From Leptospira fletcheri (GTDB lineage: Bacteria; Spirochaetota; Leptospiria; Leptospirales; Leptospiraceae): 64,000 bases of DNA. This document shows, piece by piece, positions 25,059 through 34,760 of the stretch (positions within the stretch are counted from its first letter, which is position 1; each line of letters starts with the position of its first letter). Made by a program: the position numbers and the translations under genes. The notes below the pieces were generated by a model. That model ran no database searches, was not told where the DNA came from, and saw only the letters and a program-made list of their open reading frames with translations. The stretch is from NCBI RefSeq assembly GCF_004769195.1, contig NZ_RQET01000004.1, forward strand, positions 1,178,001-1,242,000, given 5' to 3'.

Positions 25059-26138
25059 TAGATTATTTTATTAAAGAAAATATGTTCTATGAAAAATCAA
25101 GGCAATTTTTTTTAAGCTTTAGGAAATTTCGTGAGTTAGTGCCTCAGCGGATGAGAGTATTTCTCATCTGAGTACTTTCGAATCTGGGCCTAATTCATTT
25201 GCACTCTTAGTGAATGATAATGTCTGTAAGTTCGGACGAGATCTAATCTTCTCAAAAAATTCTAAATCCGCTTAAGTTATTAGTCTTGAGATGTTAATTC
25301 CGTTAACTTCTCGATAATAAAATAGTTATCGAGAATGCTCTTTTCGGGATAACACGATTTGCTTTTTTTGGCTTTTGAAGATAGGCCATGAAATGCCCAA
25401 GGTTGAGCCGTCAGATTTTCGAATCATCGGTGTAGGCAAAAACTTTCTACTTGGATTCGCAAATCGTTGAGTGTGAAGTTTTAGTTCTTCGAACAATTTT
25501 CGTTATAACCTTAGCTTGTCTGAAAGATATCATCCTTTCATGGGGGCTTGCTCTATCGGACCCTTGGTGTTTATTTTTTACGACCGCATTCACGAATGGA
25601 ATTGTTTACTCGCACGCAATCTGTATTGAGACTCTTTCTTTTTAATTAACAAATTTGAGATAAGATTCAGGATGGTATTCGATTGTAGATAAGGTTTCAA
25701 TATATTATGGATCTACTCATTTTGAATTGATCTGTTTGCTCGAGAGATCGGCATGCCAACGGAGTTTCGCTTGAAATTTGCACCTGTTACCGCTTCGAAC
25801 GCCAAGCCTATGGATTTCTACCTTTAAACAAAGCTGGAAGGATTATCCGTAGAGAGAGGGATTGTTGGGAGGAGGAAGTATCTGAATTCATTTTTAGTTC
25901 CTTAAAAAGAGAGATAAGATAGAATTACTTTCATCCATTATGAGACGTAGAAGCAGTCGTTTCAAAATTTATTAGAATAGACACAGATCGCATTCTTTCT
26001 TAGTTTATGCTATTCCCTTTGAGTTTGAAGATTATGTAGCTTAAGAAAGTTTTTTCTAGAGTATAATTGGTCCAAAAATGGGACCGGGGTTGAAAGCTAC
26101 AGTATGAAATTTTATTTTCTATATTTGTTTGAGCAGGA
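25059..26138. other. Gene-free AT-rich region
   Basis: About 1.1 kb between the divergent lipoprotein pair and the chemotaxis receptor. No frame has both a ribosome site and protein-like composition; the 64-codon frame at 25451-25645 is not convincing. It probably holds the two outward promoters and degraded sequence at the right edge of the island. Confidence 0.5.
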
Positions 26139-26144
26139 GTGAGT

Positions 26145-28679
26145 ATGCAGATCGCAAGCCCAGATGGCATCGGCAACCAGGTGGATATTCCGGAAAATAC
26201 TACTCTCGTCAGTACAACAGACATCTCCGGAAAAATAATAGAAGCGAATCATGATATGCTCCTATTTAGCGGATATTCTCGGGAAGATGTGATCGGGAAA
26301 AGTCACAATATCATGCGCCATCCCGAAATGCCGGACGCGGTATTCAAGGAAATGTGGGCAGCGATTCTTTCCGGGGATCCTTGGAACGGAGTTATCAAAA
26401 ATAGGCTAAAATCCGGGAATTACTATTGGGCGTACATGACGGTTACTCCCGTTTTTGATTCGAATGGGAAGAGAATCGGTTTTACGGCCGTAAGAATAAA
26501 GCCAACAGGCGAGCAGATAGCCGCAGCAATTAAAAGTTATCAGGATAAAAAAGGCGCTAAATTTAGTATCCAGTGGATATTAAATCCGACAAAATTTTTA
26601 CAAAGGTATCGCATCAAAACAAAGCTCCTTTTCATACTTTTCTTAATGGCAATTGCTTTGGGGTCATTATCATTGAAAATTATTCTAGATATAAACAAGG
26701 AATATATCGGTTCGATTGATCGGCTGGAGGGTAGTGAATATAATCTGAAGCTTACGGAATTGATGCAGCTCACTGCAAAACACAGAGGGCTTTTCGGGAG
26801 GTTTTTGAACGGAGAAAGCGACCTTTTGCCGAAAATTACAGAAATCGAAAATGAAATGAATTCAAGATATAAAGAATTCGAGCTTCTTAATGAAACGGCC
26901 GGAAATAAGTTTCATACTTTCGAAAAAGGAAAATCGGTTATAAGAGAGTGGGAAAACTTACGGGATAATAATCGTAAACTTACCTATAGGGAAAGCTTCT
27001 CGAGACACGTAAAATTAATTCGTTTAATATTGGACTTAGATAGTTCTGTTGGAGTCGCTTCCGGTTTATTTCTCGATTCGGAAAAAGATACGCATTTTAT
27101 GGTGGATGCCTCGGTTTCAAAGCTTCCGAATCTTGCTGAAAGTCTCGGACAATTGCGGGCTTATATTTCTCCGCTTCTCGTAAAAGGGGAGAGTATATCC
27201 GATTCCGATAAATTCAGGATCAAGGAATTGCTCGGCTATGCGGGAGGTTCCGTCGAAAATCTCTCAAAGAATTTCGAATACATAATTCAATTTAATCCGG
27301 ATGAAAAAGATTTCGTATCAGGGTATGCTGATACGAACGAAAAAATAGATAAAATTACGGCTCTTATTCTATCGGAAATCGTTGATACCGAACGGCCCAG
27401 AATAAAGTCCGGGGAATTTTTCGATCCGATCACCGAGTGCATCGACAGCGTATTTGCTCTGAATCAAAAGGTTGCGTCTAGTCTTGCCAGGAAATTAAGG
27501 ATAAAAGCCGAACGATCGAAAAGAGAAGGATTGATTGCTACTTATTCCGTAATTTCTATTCTGGGGCTTTTGATTTTATTCCAGTTTCTGACTATAAAAA
27601 GTATATTGGATGTACTTAGGGATAGTACAAATAAGATACGGCAGATCGTAAGAGGAGGAGGGGAATTAAAGGAAAATCTCGACTATGGAATAAACGATGA
27701 AATCGGCGGACTCCTAAAATGGATGGGGGTTTTTATTCTGAATTTTACCGAGATAATATTTTTACTTCGACAAGTCGCAGGAAAGCTCACGATTCGGTCG
27801 AAAGATGCTGCGGAACTTGTTAGAAAATATTCCGACGCAGCTCAGGATCAGGCAGCATCCTCCGAAGAAACTTCGGCGGCAACGGAGGAACTTACGGCGT
27901 CGGTAGAAAGCGTTCTCGGAAATCTTACGATTGAGTCAGGACATTTGAAAGAAATAGAAACCGTAGTAATTCAATTCCGATCTGCTATGAAGGATGTAGA
28001 GGAAGCAATGCAAGATATGAAACGTCTGACGGAAGAGTTTTCAACGCAGGCTGCTTCCGGAATGTTAAGTTCAAGAAAAACTTCAGATTCGATTCATGAG
28101 GTGAATCAAAAGGCTTCGCGTATTGACGAGGTCGTGGATATTATCAATGAAATATCCGAGAAAACGAATCTATTGGCTCTGAATGCCGCAATTGAAGCCG
28201 CGCGTGCAGGTGAAATGGGAAAAGGATTTGCGGTAGTAGCGCAAGAAATCACAAAATTAGCGGATCAAACCGCTCAGAATACTCGGAATATCCTTTCGCT
28301 TACTCTCGAAACAAAAAAAGCAATTGTAAACAGCGTTCAGATGGTGGAAGAAATGGAGAATAGTTTTAACCAACTTCTGAATAATAGTTCTAGAATACGT
28401 GATGTAGCAAGTTTGGTGAGCAATGCGAAAGAAAAACAAAGTCACGATGCGGACAAGATTGTAAATTCTATCCAAATGATCGTTGAAAATTCGCACCAAA
28501 TACTGGATGCAGCAAACCAAGAAAAGATCGCGGTGACAGAAATATCCAAGTCAATCCAGGTGATTACTTCCGGAACTCAAGTAATAGCCGAAAGTTCATT
28601 AACTCTTTTGGAAAATTCAAACGATGTCGAACGAATCGGAGAGAATCTTCAGCAGGTCATCAATACATATAAATTCTGA
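26145..28679 (+). CDS. PAS-containing methyl-accepting chemotaxis protein
   Basis: A 844-aa chemoreceptor. An N-terminal Aer-like PAS domain (about 20-118; [20 protein letters not shown]) is followed by a first span (161-181), a long periplasmic sensing region (about 182-460, helical), a second span (462-484), a HAMP-like linker, and the cytoplasmic signalling coiled coil with its hairpin tip [18 protein letters not shown] near residue 674. The PAS domain before the first span means it can sense a cytoplasmic signal, perhaps redox, as well as a periplasmic one. The ATG at 26145 is chosen because AGGAG lies five bases before it; a GTG two codons upstream overlaps that site. It is monocistronic. 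Confidence 0.93.
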   Translation: MQIASPDGIGNQVDIPENTTLVSTTDISGKIIEANHDMLLFSGYSREDVIGKSHNIMRHPEMPDAVFKEMWAAILSGDPWNGVIKNRLKSGNYYWAYMTVTPVFDSNGKRIGFTAVRIKPTGEQIAAAIKSYQDKKGAKFSIQWILNPTKFLQRYRIKTKLLFILFLMAIALGSLSLKIILDINKEYIGSIDRLEGSEYNLKLTELMQLTAKHRGLFGRFLNGESDLLPKITEIENEMNSRYKEFELLNETAGNKFHTFEKGKSVIREWENLRDNNRKLTYRESFSRHVKLIRLILDLDSSVGVASGLFLDSEKDTHFMVDASVSKLPNLAESLGQLRAYISPLLVKGESISDSDKFRIKELLGYAGGSVENLSKNFEYIIQFNPDEKDFVSGYADTNEKIDKITALILSEIVDTERPRIKSGEFFDPITECIDSVFALNQKVASSLARKLRIKAERSKREGLIATYSVISILGLLILFQFLTIKSILDVLRDSTNKIRQIVRGGGELKENLDYGINDEIGGLLKWMGVFILNFTEIIFLLRQVAGKLTIRSKDAAELVRKYSDAAQDQAASSEETSAATEELTASVESVLGNLTIESGHLKEIETVVIQFRSAMKDVEEAMQDMKRLTEEFSTQAASGMLSSRKTSDSIHEVNQKASRIDEVVDIINEISEKTNLLALNAAIEAARAGEMGKGFAVVAQEITKLADQTAQNTRNILSLTLETKKAIVNSVQMVEEMENSFNQLLNNSSRIRDVASLVSNAKEKQSHDADKIVNSIQMIVENSHQILDAANQEKIAVTEISKSIQVITSGTQVIAESSLTLLENSNDVERIGENLQQVINTYKF

Positions 28680-28805
28680 AGTTATTCATACTTCATTAAA
28701 ATTCGAACTTTTGGAAAATATGAAAAGAAAGATCGAAAACAATTGGAGAAATGAGAATCGATAAGTGCCCATTTCGTGTAGATTGGGACCGGGACCGATT
28801 CGGTG

Positions 28806-29165
28806 TTAATCGACAATGAATCCTACAGGCATGGCAAACATGGTCAAATAATCCGGCAAAGAGATTTTGACTGAAAATCTGATTCCGATCAGGAGCTTTT
28901 CGATTTCATTGTGGGAAATCAATTCCTTTCTGACGATCGATCCTTCGAAGTGGAATTTTCTTTTTTCATCGGGACTCATTATATATCCGGAGATATTTGT
29001 TCCAATGAATATTCCCTTTTCATCCGACATTTGGCCGACAATTCCAACGCCTAGTTCGGAGATATCGAATATATATCCGTTGACTCCGATTTCGGCGATT
29101 TTGGCCCGAACTTTAAATTTGCTGATTTCCTCGGAAAAATATCTGTCTGCCTTCCTGCGCTCCAT
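28806..29165 (-). CDS. PilZ-domain protein
   Basis: A 119-aa single-domain protein. It starts MERRKADRYF, which fits the RxxxR basic arm of PilZ, and continues with NGYIFDISELGVGIVG, matching the D/N-x-S-x-x-G motif. Both are c-di-GMP contacts in the family, so binding is likely. A TTG start at 29198 would add eleven residues, but the ATG has a purine-rich site upstream and begins right before the basic motif. It is convergent with the chemoreceptor gene; single PilZ domains often act on motility machinery, so a link is possible. Confidence 0.8.
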   Translation of the reverse strand: MERRKADRYFSEEISKFKVRAKIAEIGVNGYIFDISELGVGIVGQMSDEKGIFIGTNISGYIMSPDEKRKFHFEGSIVRKELISHNEIEKLLIGIRFSVKISLPDYLTMFAMPVGFIVD

Positions 29166-29612
29166 TTCTTTCCACCCTCGCCCTAGAGTCCGAAACAAGT
29201 AAGATCGACCTGCCTAATGATTCCGTTCCTGCTCAATGAATGAATGGATCCGCAGACCTAATTTCGTATTTGTTAGTAGACTTTAAAAAACGGGAAAAAA
29301 CGAGAACTTTGAAACCAATTTTCTTCCGGCGAACGCATCCAAACTAGAGCCTATTTGTCCTTTCGTGTTCCTTTTTGTTTAAAGAGGGAAAAAGAAAAAT
29401 ACGATTGCCGCCCGTACAGGATTTGTCCCATCGGCTCTTCCTAATCTGTTCCATTTGCGTTTTTAATTGATCCGTTAGAATCGTTGCAAAGCAGGTTGCA
29501 AATTTCTTCATGTTCTGTTCTGCATTGAAATTCGTTAAAAAGGTTTATTAGACCAAAAGTTAAAAATTGATCAATTGAAATGATGTCGCCAAAGAAATTT
29601 AAGGAGAAGAAT
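29166..29612. other. Intergenic region, no gene called
   Basis: Between the divergent PilZ and serine hydrolase genes. It holds the two promoters; I see no clear palindrome. A minus-strand frame at 29441-29731 overlaps the start of the hydrolase gene and looks like a shadow. Confidence 0.45.
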
Positions 29613-30815
29613 GTGGAGAGAATTCCGGTTTTATCTTCTATCGATATGAAAGTTTTACTAGGCCTCTTTTTCTGTTTCTTGCTCGTAAACACTGATCTCT
29701 TGCGAGCCGAATCCGATCGCTTCGCTTGCAAAATACCCGTGTCGGACTCCGATTGGAAGACGGATTCTCCCGCTTCCCAAGGATTTCATGAGGGAAAACT
29801 TTGTCTTCGTTTGAAGGAAATTTCCGAAAGCGGAGAAAATATCCACAGCGTCTTAGTGGAACGCAGCGGGAAACTGGTCGCAGAGATGTATCTTAAGGGA
29901 AGGGATCGGTCCATGGCTCGCAACTATGGGTTTCGTTGGCCTTTTTCTTCGGCTGTTCCATTCGATGCGACTCAGCTACACGACCAACGTTCCGTCAGTA
30001 AAAGTGTGGTCAGTCTCCTTCTCGGGATCGCGATCGATAAAGGAAAATTGAAATTGGACGATCCTTTTTTGGATTCGTATCCTGACCTAAAGGGTTTGAG
30101 TTCACAAGGGCGCGAAAAGATTCGAATCCGGCATCTATTGACGATGAGCGCAGGTTTGAATTGGCAGGAAATGAGGAACGGTCCTCTTACGAGTGATGAG
30201 CTTCCCTTGCTCTGGAAGAAAGATCTTGTTTCCTATTATTTCGACAGAGAGTTGGAGACAGTACCCGGAGAGAAGTTCAATTATTCCGGAGGCGCCACTT
30301 CCGCTTTGGCTGATATATTAACAAAAATAGATGGACGTAACCTTCTTCAAATCGCTCAAGAGGACTTCTTTTCTCCTCTTGGCATCTATGAATGGGAATG
30401 GGCGGAGACGTTTCGAGGCATTCCTATGGCATATGCCGGATTAAGGCTGAAACCCCGAGATATGTTGAAGATCGGCAGACTTATCAATCAAAACGGAATA
30501 TGGAAGGGAAAGTCTTTGGTCTCGGCGTCGTGGGTTGAAGATTCTATTCGCCCTCATGTAACAACGGACATAAACCTTATGAGCGTCAACGGAGAAGTTG
30601 TGGAATACGGATACCAATGGTGGACCGGTGCCTTTGATCGACAAGGGCAAAAGCTGCGCTGGAGTGCGGCGATCGGAAACGGCGGTCAAAGGATATTCGT
30701 GGTACCCGAACTCGATCTCACTTGCGTGATCACTGCCGGGGACTACGGAGATCCGGATATCCAGAAAACGGTGAGCAAGATTTTCGCGAACCTCCTAGAT
30801 ACTTTGGAAAAGTGA
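29613..30815 (+). CDS. Exported serine hydrolase, beta-lactamase family
   Basis: A 400-aa exported enzyme of the serine beta-lactamase-like (class C/EstB) superfamily. The signal peptide spans about residues 1-32 (KVLLGLFFCFLLV core). The catalytic SxxK is SVSK at 127-130, with Tyr224 in FNYSGG as the second catalytic residue, and the family block HLLTMSAGL at 174-182. The likely reaction is hydrolysis of an ester, amide or D-amino peptide. A YSG rather than YAN motif argues against penicillin binding as the main role. I chose GTG at 29613 because AAGGAG lies six bases upstream; ATG codons at 29580 and 29646 are alternatives. Confidence 0.87.
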   Translation: MERIPVLSSIDMKVLLGLFFCFLLVNTDLLRAESDRFACKIPVSDSDWKTDSPASQGFHEGKLCLRLKEISESGENIHSVLVERSGKLVAEMYLKGRDRSMARNYGFRWPFSSAVPFDATQLHDQRSVSKSVVSLLLGIAIDKGKLKLDDPFLDSYPDLKGLSSQGREKIRIRHLLTMSAGLNWQEMRNGPLTSDELPLLWKKDLVSYYFDRELETVPGEKFNYSGGATSALADILTKIDGRNLLQIAQEDFFSPLGIYEWEWAETFRGIPMAYAGLRLKPRDMLKIGRLINQNGIWKGKSLVSASWVEDSIRPHVTTDINLMSVNGEVVEYGYQWWTGAFDRQGQKLRWSAAIGNGGQRIFVVPELDLTCVITAGDYGDPDIQKTVSKIFANLLDTLEK

Positions 30816-30833
30816 TGTTGTAGCAATCCGAAT

Positions 30834-31676
30834 CTATCTCATCCTTCTTAAAAGCAGTTTTCCTACCAGCACTTGATAAGCCCCGGGAAAGATACGCTGC
30901 ATAAGATCAGCAAAGCCGGCATCCGGGCCGATCAGGACTCTACGTGAGTTTTTCCGAACTCCTTTTAGGATCACGGATGCAGCTTTCTTCGGAGTCGTAA
31001 TGAATTGAGCGGCCATTTTATCCTTCGCGACATTCGGATCCATGCCTAGAGACTTTAGGCTTTCGTTGATTTGAGAACTCTTAGCGATCGCGGTTTGGAT
31101 CCCTCCCGGATGAACGCTCGTAGCCGAGACCCCGCATTTCATAACGTCCAATTCCTGCCTTAAAGTTTCGGTGAATCCTCTGACTGCGAATTTGGAAGCG
31201 TTATAAGCGGAAGTGCCCGGGACTGCAATGATGCCGAATACGCTGGAAGTGTTGATGACATGTCCTTCTCCGCTTGTTTTTAAATAGGGAAGGAAGGCCT
31301 GGGTCCCGTGAACCACTCCCCAGAAATTGATATCGATGACCCGCTTGAAATCCTTTTCTTCGAATCCTTCTATCGTCGAACCGAAGGCGATTCCCGCATT
31401 ATTGAAGATCAAATTTACTTTGTTATGGTCCTTAGCTACCTGGGAAGCCCATTGAAAAACTGCGGAACGATCCGCTACGTCCAGCTTTTGGCCGGTGATG
31501 ATGACGTTATTTTGATTTCGGTCCTTAATGATCCGAATGGTTTCCGCCAATCCGGATTCGTTCACGTCGGATAAGGCAAGATGGCAGCCTTGCTCCGCGA
31601 GTTGGATCGCTAGTTCTCTTCCCATTCCCGAACCGGCTCCGGTAATCGCAGCTACTTTGTTTTTAAAATTTTTCAT
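30834..31676 (-). CDS. Short-chain dehydrogenase/reductase
   Basis: A 280-aa classical SDR: NAD(P)-binding TGAGSGMG (12-19), NNAG (92-95), a catalytic Ser near 144-145 and YNASK (158-162). The C-terminal 80 residues resemble SDRs that act on lipids or sterol-like alcohols. It follows the Baeyer-Villiger monooxygenase gene by 34 bases on the same strand. An alcohol-to-ketone step followed by oxygen insertion is a coherent two-enzyme pathway, inferred from that pairing. The substrate is unknown. Confidence 0.9.
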   Translation of the reverse strand: MKNFKNKVAAITGAGSGMGRELAIQLAEQGCHLALSDVNESGLAETIRIIKDRNQNNVIITGQKLDVADRSAVFQWASQVAKDHNKVNLIFNNAGIAFGSTIEGFEEKDFKRVIDINFWGVVHGTQAFLPYLKTSGEGHVINTSSVFGIIAVPGTSAYNASKFAVRGFTETLRQELDVMKCGVSATSVHPGGIQTAIAKSSQINESLKSLGMDPNVAKDKMAAQFITTPKKAASVILKGVRKNSRRVLIGPDAGFADLMQRIFPGAYQVLVGKLLLRRMR

Positions 31677-31710
31677 TCAGTTTTCCTTTTTGCTTCGTAC
31701 TGGTTCCTTT

Positions 31711-33162
31711 CTATCCGAAGGAAAGATTGGAATCTTTTATATTCGCGAAATTTATATCGAATAAATCCATTATGTAATTTTGATGGAATCGCCAAGGTCT
31801 GTGAGCCCCTCTCGTCGGGAATTTGTCTAAGGATCTCCGGATATATCCGGAATTCAGATCCAGGATAGGTTCTTTTTCCATTTCGGATTCGTCACAAATA
31901 GGGACGCATTTGGAGTATCCGTTGGAATCCATGTGATTCAGGAGACGAGACACATAAGTGGAAGTCAGATCCGCCCTTAAGGTCCAGGATGCGTTCGTAT
32001 ATCCGACACAGAAAGCGAAGTTGGGAATGTCGCTTAGCATGAGACCCTTGAACGTGTACAGTTTGGAAATATCCACGGCTGACTCGTTTATCGTTAAACG
32101 AATTCCTCCGACAGCCACTAGATCCAGACCGGTCGCCGTAACGATGATATCCGCTTCCAATTCCTTGCCCGATTTCAGCTTGATACCGTGAGGCGTAAAA
32201 GTCTCTATCTGATCGGTGACGATGGACGCTTTTCCTTTGGAGATGGCCTTGAACAGGTCCGAATCCGGAACCAGACAAACCCTTTGGTCCCAAGGTTCGT
32301 AACTCGGCTTGAAATGAGTGTCCACTTCGTAGCCTTTCGGAAGAGCTGCCTTCAGTCTGGCTCGGATCAGCCATTTGGCCAGGTTAGGCGATCTCTTACA
32401 GAGCTGATAGAACCAGATCTGTATTAGGATATTCTTAACTCGAGCGATGTGATGGGCTAATTTTGCGGGAAGAAGAAACCTAAGTATGTCCGCCACTATA
32501 TCCTTGGACGGAAGGCTCGTGATGTAGGTAGGAGACCTTTGGAGCATCGTAATATGAGCCGTTTGTTCCGCCATGGAAGGCACGAGGGTCACGGCAGTCG
32601 CGCCGCTTCCGATCACTACCACTTTCTTTCCGGTATAATTCAGGTCCTTGGGCCAATGTTGGGGATGGATCAGTTTGCCTTTGAACTTTTCGATTCCGGA
32701 GAACTTAGGGGTGAACCCCTTTTCGTAATTGTAATATCCGCTGCAGATGTATAAAAAGTTCGCGGTATAAGTCCGCTTTTCCTTTTTCGGGCCGACTTCG
32801 ACCTTTATTGTCCATCGTAGATCCTTGTCCGACCAAGAGGCGGAAAGGACCTTATGCTCGAAGCGGATATTTTTATCGATGCCGAACTCTTTCGCAGTGT
32901 CCCGTACGTATTTCAGAATGGAAGGACCGTCGGCGATCGCCTTCGCTTCTCTCCAGGGTCGAAAAGAATATCCTAAAGTGAACATGTCGGAATCGGAACG
33001 AATCCCCGGGTATTGAAATAGGCTCCAGGTTCCGCCAATATCGGATCTGCCTTCTAGGATCGTGTATTTCTTTCCCGGGCAGAATTTTTGCAGATGGTAA
33101 CCGGCACTGATTCCGGAGAGCCCTGCACCGACGGTGATCACGTCGAAATGTTCTTTGGTCAT
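31711..33162 (-). CDS. Flavin-dependent Baeyer-Villiger-type monooxygenase
   Basis: A 483-aa FAD and NADPH-dependent monooxygenase. It has the FAD-binding GAGLSG (12-17), the Baeyer-Villiger fingerprint FKGKLIHPQHWP (160-171, fitting FxGxxxHxxxWP) and a second Rossmann motif GSGATA (185-190). Length and layout match EthA-like enzymes, which turn ketones into esters or activate thioamides. The SDR gene lies 34 bases downstream. A perfect palindrome and a MerR/EamA gene pair lie divergently upstream, so expression may respond to a small toxic molecule that the exporter and the enzymes both handle. Confidence 0.92.
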   Translation of the reverse strand: MTKEHFDVITVGAGLSGISAGYHLQKFCPGKKYTILEGRSDIGGTWSLFQYPGIRSDSDMFTLGYSFRPWREAKAIADGPSILKYVRDTAKEFGIDKNIRFEHKVLSASWSDKDLRWTIKVEVGPKKEKRTYTANFLYICSGYYNYEKGFTPKFSGIEKFKGKLIHPQHWPKDLNYTGKKVVVIGSGATAVTLVPSMAEQTAHITMLQRSPTYITSLPSKDIVADILRFLLPAKLAHHIARVKNILIQIWFYQLCKRSPNLAKWLIRARLKAALPKGYEVDTHFKPSYEPWDQRVCLVPDSDLFKAISKGKASIVTDQIETFTPHGIKLKSGKELEADIIVTATGLDLVAVGGIRLTINESAVDISKLYTFKGLMLSDIPNFAFCVGYTNASWTLRADLTSTYVSRLLNHMDSNGYSKCVPICDESEMEKEPILDLNSGYIRRSLDKFPTRGAHRPWRFHQNYIMDLFDINFANIKDSNLSFG

Positions 33163-33380
33163 GCTTAGATACTATTCGAAATAGGAATGAATTCGTCTGA
33201 TCTTATAATCCGCAACCAAAAATATCGTCCGGAATCCTAAGATCAGACTTCTTTTCGAAGAAACTCTCGGGGATTCCGTTTTCATAAAAAAGTTCGATGA
33301 CAAACTATATGTTTTTTCGACTCTATGTTCTATCGTCCGAAATTCGTGGAATTTTTTTGCCAAGTCCGGCGATAAATTTA

Positions 33381-33402
33381 GACTTAGAGCTAACTCTAAG
33401 TC
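33381..33402. promoter_or_regulatory. MerR-type operator palindrome
   Basis: GACTTAGAG (33381-33389) and its exact complement CTCTAAGTC (33394-33402) around four bases. This is the layout of MerR-family operators, which sit inside an unusually long promoter spacer. On the plus strand a TAGACT box precedes it; on the minus strand TAAATT lies at the -10 side towards the monooxygenase gene. It is 39 bases before the MerR start. Confidence 0.7.
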
Positions 33403-33441
33403 GGTCCAATCGATAGGCACCGAGGATAGGGGAGAATCCAA

Positions 33442-33840
33442 ATGAATCAATTCCTGAGCATTTCGGAAATCTCGGAGATTACGAATTTCAGCTCTTATAC
33501 GCTTCGCTATTACGAGAAGATCGGGATTTTGCCCAAGCCGGAAAGAATGCACGGGAAGGACCGTAAATATTCGGAAAAGGAAATTCGACATCTCAAAGGG
33601 ATTAAAGCCCTGAAAGAGATGAACATGTCCCTGGACGATATCAAAGAATTTTTTATAGAAGGATGCCTTCTGGATCAGGTACAAAGCGGGGAAAATTTCA
33701 AACCGCCTTTAAACAAAAGGATCCGGATCTTAGAGACCCATTTGCAGAAGTTGGAACAAAAGAAGAAGGATCTGGAAGCGATGATCAAGCTTACAAAAGC
33801 GAAATTAAAAGAATATGAAACTCTTTTAGGAACAGAATAG
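33442..33840 (+). CDS. MerR-family transcriptional regulator
   Basis: A 132-aa regulator with the N-terminal winged helix-turn-helix (FLSISEISEITNFSSYTLRY then YEKIGILPKP) and the second helical part typical of the family. A C-terminal coiled coil (about 85-125) would form the dimer. There are no paired cysteines, so it is more like the small-molecule or aldehyde-responsive MerR proteins than metal sensors; the single Cys in EGCLLD near residue 74 could be redox-active. The EamA exporter gene follows by eight bases, so the regulator and exporter are one unit. The palindrome upstream is its probable own operator. Confidence 0.92.
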   Translation: MNQFLSISEISEITNFSSYTLRYYEKIGILPKPERMHGKDRKYSEKEIRHLKGIKALKEMNMSLDDIKEFFIEGCLLDQVQSGENFKPPLNKRIRILETHLQKLEQKKKDLEAMIKLTKAKLKEYETLLGTE

Positions 33841-33848
33841 GGATCGAT

Positions 33849-34760
33849 ATGCAATCTATCAAACCGTACGTTTTTCTAGTATTTTTTGCCCTGATCACGG
33901 GGACGACATTCCATGTCGCAAAGGAAGCGCTTTCTTTCTTTTCGCCCAGCTTAGCGGGAGCGCTTCGTTTCGTTTTGGCCACATTCTTTTTGTTTTCATT
34001 CGTATTTTTCACGGATAGAAAACTCTTGAAGGTGGATAAAAGAACTCTGATCGTATTCGTCGCTCTCGGAATCATCGGGGTTTTCGGATTCAATTTCTTT
34101 TTCTTTCTAGGAATGAAGAAGGCTTCTCCCATGAATGCGGCGATCGTAGTCGCCGTCGCACCGGCGATCGCAATTTTTCTCTCTTACTTTCTTTTGAAAA
34201 CAAGGATCAGGTTCCAGCACTATCTAGGAACTCTGATCTCCTTTATCGGAGTCATGCTCGTCATTTCCGACGGAAGCATAAGCGCCTTGATCCAAGCCTT
34301 TCATGGGGAAGGAATTCTATTCATTCTAACCGCAGCCACTTGCTGGAGTTTTTATTCGGTAGGAATGAAGAAATTCATACCGGGCGTTTCCACGATCCAA
34401 ACAACCGCATTTACCGCCTTATTCGGAACGATCGCGCTGCTGGTCCTGACACTGGTCAATGGGGATTGGAGCGTGGAATGGAAAAACGCTCCCGGTTCTG
34501 CCTGGTACGCCATCCTATATATGGCGGCGTTCAGTACTTTCGTGGGATATCTTTGCTGGAATTACGGGATCCAAGCTGTGGGCCCTGACAAGGCGGTCAT
34601 TTTCGGGAACCTGATTCCTGTCGTTGCCATGTTGACCTCTTGGATCCTGGGAGAAACTCCGAACGTATTCGATCTAGGCGGAGCCTTTTTGGTCATCTTC
34701 GGAATCTTTATCGTGAATACGAAACTGGGTTTCGTCAAAATGAGTTACGAGAATTCTTAA
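33849..34760 (+). CDS. EamA/DMT-family exporter
   Basis: A 303-aa inner-membrane protein with about ten spans in two EamA repeats (roughly 5-145 and 155-295). The repeats end in the usual GxxLIxxGV-type segments (TLISFIGVMLVISDG and GGAFLVIFGIFIVNTK). Such drug/metabolite transporters export small organic solutes. It lies eight bases after the MerR gene. Its 3' end overlaps the convergent gene by four bases. Confidence 0.92.
   Translation: MQSIKPYVFLVFFALITGTTFHVAKEALSFFSPSLAGALRFVLATFFLFSFVFFTDRKLLKVDKRTLIVFVALGIIGVFGFNFFFFLGMKKASPMNAAIVVAVAPAIAIFLSYFLLKTRIRFQHYLGTLISFIGVMLVISDGSISALIQAFHGEGILFILTAATCWSFYSVGMKKFIPGVSTIQTTAFTALFGTIALLVLTLVNGDWSVEWKNAPGSAWYAILYMAAFSTFVGYLCWNYGIQAVGPDKAVIFGNLIPVVAMLTSWILGETPNVFDLGGAFLVIFGIFIVNTKLGFVKMSYENS

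Noticed and set aside
25451..25645. 64-codon plus-strand frame in the gap before the chemoreceptor
   Set aside because: Hydrophobic by chance in AT-rich sequence; no ribosome site.
33172..33684. 170-codon minus-strand frame across the MerR gene start
   Set aside because: Antisense shadow of the MerR gene, and it overlaps the operator palindrome.
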